This document shows positions 20,910-23,199 of a DNA stretch of 23,199 bases, in pieces. A model generated the notes under the pieces. That model did not search any database and was not told the origin of the DNA. It saw only the letters and a list, made by a program, of their open reading frames with translations. Source of the DNA: Paludibacteraceae bacterium (lineage in GTDB: Bacteria; Bacteroidota; Bacteroidia; Bacteroidales; Paludibacteraceae); the NCBI GenBank assembly GCA_017960065.1, contig JAGCZK010000192.1, positions 1-23,199 on the forward strand, read 5' to 3'. Within the stretch, counting starts at the first letter, position 1. Every line of letters starts with the position of its first letter. The position numbers and the translations under genes were made by a program.

Positions 20910-22181
20910 TTATTTAATCCATTCGAAGCCGGTATAAGGAACCAGCGCCTTGGGAATGCGAATGCCTTCGGGGGTCTGGTTGTTTTCGAGCAGGGCGGCC
21001 ACGATGCGCGGCAGGGCCAGGGCACTGCCGTTGAGGGTGTGGCACAGCTGCGTCTTCTTGTCGGCGCCTTTGTAGCGGCATTTCAGGCGGTTGGCCTGAT
21101 AGCTTTCGAAATTCGATACCGAGCTGACTTCCAACCAGCGTTTTTGGGCCTCGGAATACACCTCAAAGTCGTAGGTGATCGAGGAGGTGAAGCTCATGTC
21201 GCCGCCGCACAGACGCAAAATGCGGTAGGGCAGCTCAAGCTTGTTGACCAGGCTTTCGACATGGGCAATCATTTCGTCGAGGCTCTGGTACGAGTGTTCG
21301 GGTGTGTCGATGCGGACGATCTCGATTTTCGAGAACTCGTGCAAACGGTTGAGGCCGCGCACATCCTTGCCGTACGAACCGGCTTCGCGGCGGAAGCACT
21401 GCGTGTAGGCGCAGTTCTTAATCGGCAGCTGGCTCTCGTTGAGAATGACGTCGCGGTAAATGTTGGTGACGGGCACCTCGGCGGTCGGAATCAGGTACAA
21501 ATCATCTACTTCGGCGTGGTACATCTGGCCTTCCTTGTCGGGAAGTTGGCCCGTACCGTAACCCGATGCGGCGTTGACCACCGTCGGCGGCATGATCTCG
21601 AGGTAGCCGGCGTTGCGGGCTTCGTCGAGGAAGAAGTTGATGAGGGCACGTTGCAGACGGGCGCCTTGGCCTTTGTACACCGGGAATCCGGCTCCCGAAA
21701 TCTTGACACCCAGCTCAAAGTCGATGAGGTCGTATTTTTTTGCCAGCTCCCAGTGGGGCAGGGCGTCTTTGGGCAGGTCCTCGAGGTTGCCTCCCATGCA
21801 TACCACCACGTTGTCTTCGGCACCGGTGCCTTCTGGCACGTCGTTGTTGGGCACGTTGGGTACGGTCAGCAGGATGTCGGTGATGCCTTTTTCGAACTGG
21901 TCCATATTGGCCGACAGGCTTTTGCTTTCTTCCTTGAGGGCGGCCGTCTTGTTTTTGATGGCATCAGCTTCGTCGCGTTTGCCTTGTTTGTACAATTCGC
22001 CTACCTGTTTCGACAACTGGTTGATTTCGGCCAGGAGGTTGTCCAGTTTCAACTGGGTGGCTCTGCGTTGGTTGTCGAGTTGGATGACTTGGTCGATGGC
22101 CTCACGACCGTCGAAGTGTTTTTTGGCCAGGCGGGCGATGGCCTCGTCGCGGTTTTCGGTAATGTACTTCAGTGTTAGCAT
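20910..22181 (-). CDS. serS: Seryl-tRNA synthetase
   Basis: This class II synthetase charges tRNA-Ser (and tRNA-Sec where present). The first 100 residues form the long coiled-coil arm that contacts the tRNA variable loop (rich in Lys, Glu, Leu, Asn and Gln). The catalytic domain has the SerRS-typical HWELAKKYDLIDFE segment, GARLQRALINFFLDEA (motif 1 region), motif 2 FRREAGSYGKDVRGL (about 262-277) and motif 3 LNGSALALPRIVAALLENNQ (about 383-402). TAEVPVT binds serine. The protein is 423 residues, normal length. It starts at ATG 22181, with a TATCTTTG promoter 36 bases upstream, and heads a serS-manA unit. All active-site motifs are intact. Confidence 0.96.
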   Translation of the reverse strand: MLTLKYITENRDEAIARLAKKHFDGREAIDQVIQLDNQRRATQLKLDNLLAEINQLSKQVGELYKQGKRDEADAIKNKTAALKEESKSLSANMDQFEKGITDILLTVPNVPNNDVPEGTGAEDNVVVCMGGNLEDLPKDALPHWELAKKYDLIDFELGVKISGAGFPVYKGQGARLQRALINFFLDEARNAGYLEIMPPTVVNAASGYGTGQLPDKEGQMYHAEVDDLYLIPTAEVPVTNIYRDVILNESQLPIKNCAYTQCFRREAGSYGKDVRGLNRLHEFSKIEIVRIDTPEHSYQSLDEMIAHVESLVNKLELPYRILRLCGGDMSFTSSITYDFEVYSEAQKRWLEVSSVSNFESYQANRLKCRYKGADKKTQLCHTLNGSALALPRIVAALLENNQTPEGIRIPKALVPYTGFEWIK

Positions 22182-22217
22182 GGTGCCGTAGATTTACTCA
22201 GGTTGGTTTTTGTTTTG

Positions 22218-22225
22218 CAAAGATA
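22218..22225 (-). promoter_or_regulatory. Promoter -7 element for serS-manA
   Basis: The minus strand reads TATCTTTG, exact consensus, 36 bases upstream of the serS ATG. The -33 region is pyrimidine-rich without a clear TTTG. Confidence 0.65.
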
Positions 22226-22269
22226 ATAATAAATTGGAAGGGGGGAAGGGTTTGCGCTCCCTAAAAACA

Positions 22270-22301
22270 AGAAAGAACCTCAAAAAATTGAGGTTCTTTC
22301 T
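22270..22301 (-). terminator. Intrinsic terminator of rplU-rpmA
   Basis: A perfect 12-bp stem, AGAAAGAACCTC / GAGGTTCTTTCT, has an eight-base A/T loop. It lies 18 bases after the rpmA stop and is followed on the minus strand by TGTTTTTAG. The stem itself is T-rich at its 3' end. Confidence 0.85.
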
Positions 22302-22319
22302 GTTGATGGTTGAGTAAAA

Positions 22320-22586
22320 TTACGATTGGGCCTCAACGGCTTCAACCGAAACGAAAGATTTGTTGTCTTTCTTTTTGCGGAATACCACCGTGCCGTCAAC
22401 CAAGGCGAACAAGGTGTGGTCTTTGCCCATACCTACGTTTTCACCCGGGTGGTGTACGGTTCCGCGTTGACGAACGATGATGTTGCCGGCTTTGGCAAAT
22501 TGTCCGCCGAATACTTTTACTCCGAGTCGTTTGCTTTCTGATTCACGGCCGTTCTTCGAACTGCCGACACCTTTCTTATGTGCCAT
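22320..22586 (-). CDS. rpmA: 50S ribosomal protein L27
   Basis: The 88-residue protein carries the universal L27 core: MAHKKGVGSSKNGRES at the N-terminus, the segment around SKRLGVKVFGGQ, AGNIIVRQRGT, then HPGENVGMGKDHTLFAL and VVFRKKK. L27 sits near the peptidyl-transferase centre and its basic N-terminal tail reaches toward the tRNA ends. The N-terminus starts directly with MAHKKG and has no cleavable Firmicutes-type extension. It begins 19 bases after rplU, in the usual rplU-rpmA order, and ends before a strong terminator. The acidic C-terminal tail (SVEAVEAQS) is short and variable in the family. Confidence 0.97.
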   Translation of the reverse strand: MAHKKGVGSSKNGRESESKRLGVKVFGGQFAKAGNIIVRQRGTVHHPGENVGMGKDHTLFALVDGTVVFRKKKDNKSFVSVEAVEAQS

Positions 22587-22605
22587 ACTCTAAATCCTCC
22601 TTCAA

Positions 22606-22917
22606 TTAAGCAACAACATCTTTGATCATTAATTCGGTGAAGCATTGACGATGACCGTTGCGAACACGGTAGCCGTTGCGACGTTTTTTCTTGAAAACGA
22701 TCACTTTGTCGCCTTTTACATGCGATACGACTTCTGCTACAACCTTGGCTCCTTTTACGGTAGGTGCGCCTACTTTAACTTTACCGTCGGCATCGATGAG
22801 GAGAACCTTGTCGAACTCCACCTGAGCGCCGCGCTCTTCGTTCAAACGGTGAACAAACACTTTCTGGTCTTTTTCAACCTTGAATTGTTGTCCCGCGATT
22901 TCAACAATAGCGTACAT
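22606..22917 (-). CDS. rplU: 50S ribosomal protein L21
   Basis: The 103-residue protein matches L21 end to end. MYAIVEIAGQQFKVEKDQKVFVHRL is the conserved N-terminal barrel (split here as residues 1-25). VLLIDADGKVKVGAPTVKGAKVVAEV follows, and the basic loop KVIVFKKKRRNGYRVRNGHR (about 70-90) binds 23S rRNA. It is the first gene of the rplU-rpmA operon. The ATG is preceded by a leader of about 75-80 bases from a well-formed promoter (22997-23027), and that leader has competing hairpins that may serve autoregulation. There is nothing unusual in the protein itself. Confidence 0.97.
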   Translation of the reverse strand: MYAIVEIAGQQFKVEKDQKVFVHRLNEERGAQVEFDKVLLIDADGKVKVGAPTVKGAKVVAEVVSHVKGDKVIVFKKKRRNGYRVRNGHRQCFTELMIKDVVA

Positions 22918-22990
22918 AGTTTATAAAACGTTTATAAGTACCTTCGCAAGGTGAGGCTGGGCCTGCTTATCCGACCTTGACGAAACATTT
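22918..22990 (-). promoter_or_regulatory. Structured 5' leader of rplU-rpmA (candidate autoregulatory element)
   Basis: The leader contains three complementary segments. In plus coordinates they are ACCTTG 22974-22979, CAAGGT 22947-22952 and ACCTT 22940-22944. The middle one can pair with either neighbour, so two hairpins exclude each other. An AT-rich inverted repeat, TTATAAA/TTTATAA (22921-22937), sits right at the start codon. Ribosomal-protein leaders often bind their own product, and that role here is inferred. Confidence 0.45.
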
Positions 22991-22996
22991 AGGGCG

Positions 22997-23027
22997 CAAA
23001 GATACGGATAAAATCCAATATACCAAA
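22997..23027 (-). promoter_or_regulatory. Promoter of rplU-rpmA
   Basis: The minus strand shows TTTG (23024-23027), a 19-base spacer and TATCTTTG (22997-23004). Both halves match the Bacteroidota consensus. Confidence 0.75.
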
Positions 23028-23043
23028 GAAATATTCAAAAAAG

Positions 23044-23199
23044 TTAGAACTCCAGCTTGTAGTCGGCGATGGCTTCGGGCGTTTCGAGGTAGAGGGCGGC
23101 TGTGGCCGTGACCTCGGTGGCGCTGATGGCGTATTGGACCTCGCCGGTCAAGCGGTAGAGCTCGTCAACAGTTTGCTGGTGGCCTTTGGCGGCGGGCAG
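23044..23199 (-). CDS. C-terminal fragment of an unrecognised protein (cut by window edge)
   Basis: An open minus-strand frame enters from the right edge and ends at a TAA (23044-23046), giving the last 51 residues of a protein. The tail contains VDELYRLTGEVQYAISATEV and ends ETPEAIADYKLEF. Codon use is like the neighbours (GC-rich third positions), which supports a real gene. I do not recognise the family from this piece. The stop lies 17 bases upstream of the rplU -33 element, so this gene and rplU are separate transcription units unless read-through occurs. No strong terminator is seen between them. Confidence 0.55.
   Translation of the reverse strand: MPAAKGHQQTVDELYRLTGEVQYAISATEVTATAALYLETPEAIADYKLEF

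Noticed and set aside
20895..22178. A 427-codon plus-strand frame opposite serS, and a similar one at 17394-18821 (-) opposite the S41 gene
   Set aside because: Both coincide almost exactly with real genes on the other strand and have shadow-like composition without motifs.
1..23199. Mobile elements, CRISPR arrays, phage genes, toxin-antitoxin or defence islands
   Set aside because: No transposase, integrase, direct-repeat array, nuclease or toxin family was seen. Gene content is housekeeping and envelope functions with even codon use.

Overview
The window reads as ordinary chromosome from a GC-rich member of the Bacteroidota, most likely order Bacteroidales. The best evidence is a recurrent promoter element, TAnnTTTG (usually TATCTTTG), shortly upstream of nearly every transcription unit. 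In the clearest cases a TTTG or TTG element lies 19-20 bases further upstream. Classical Shine-Dalgarno sites are largely absent. Family content agrees: DUF2723, DUF3127, a large AsmA-like protein, and a small outer-membrane barrel ending in Phe. I see no transposase, integrase, CRISPR array, phage gene or plasmid function.

Layout, left to right. A truncated 5'-nucleotidase C-terminus (+) meets a panE-hpt pair (-) tail to tail. Next is a tryptophanase/tyrosine phenol-lyase family gene (-), followed by the only long non-coding stretch (3357-3754). That stretch holds a consensus promoter, a foldable RNA and an intrinsic terminator, all pointing toward the lyase gene. Then come a DUF3127 SSB-like gene with an outer-membrane protein gene (-), and a CYTH / U32 / AsmA-like operon (-). 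A dus gene (+) follows, ending one base from the next operon. That operon (-) runs DUF2723 glycosyltransferase, polysaccharide deacetylase, purD, polytopic membrane protein. Facing away from it is an S41 protease-cysE pair (+). A bidirectional terminator separates cysE from tRNA-Pro(UGG) (-). Next are serS-manA (-) and the ribosomal operon rplU-rpmA (-) with a structured leader. The right edge cuts an unrecognised gene (-).

Functionally the region is core metabolism and housekeeping (purine salvage and synthesis, pantothenate, cysteine and mannose metabolism, tRNA charging and modification, ribosome) mixed with envelope biogenesis (AsmA, DUF2723, deacetylase, barrel protein). Genes are tightly packed with short or negative spacings, so most units are probably co-transcribed.

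The points most worth a second look are: (1) the undescribed structured RNA at about 3452-3663, with switch-like alternative pairings; (2) the lyase, which has tyrosine-phenol-lyase-like residues at both phenol-binding positions but lacks a normally conserved cofactor-site arginine; and (3) the rplU leader, where one segment can pair with either of two others. All family assignments are from reading the sequence and memory of the families; no database search was run.
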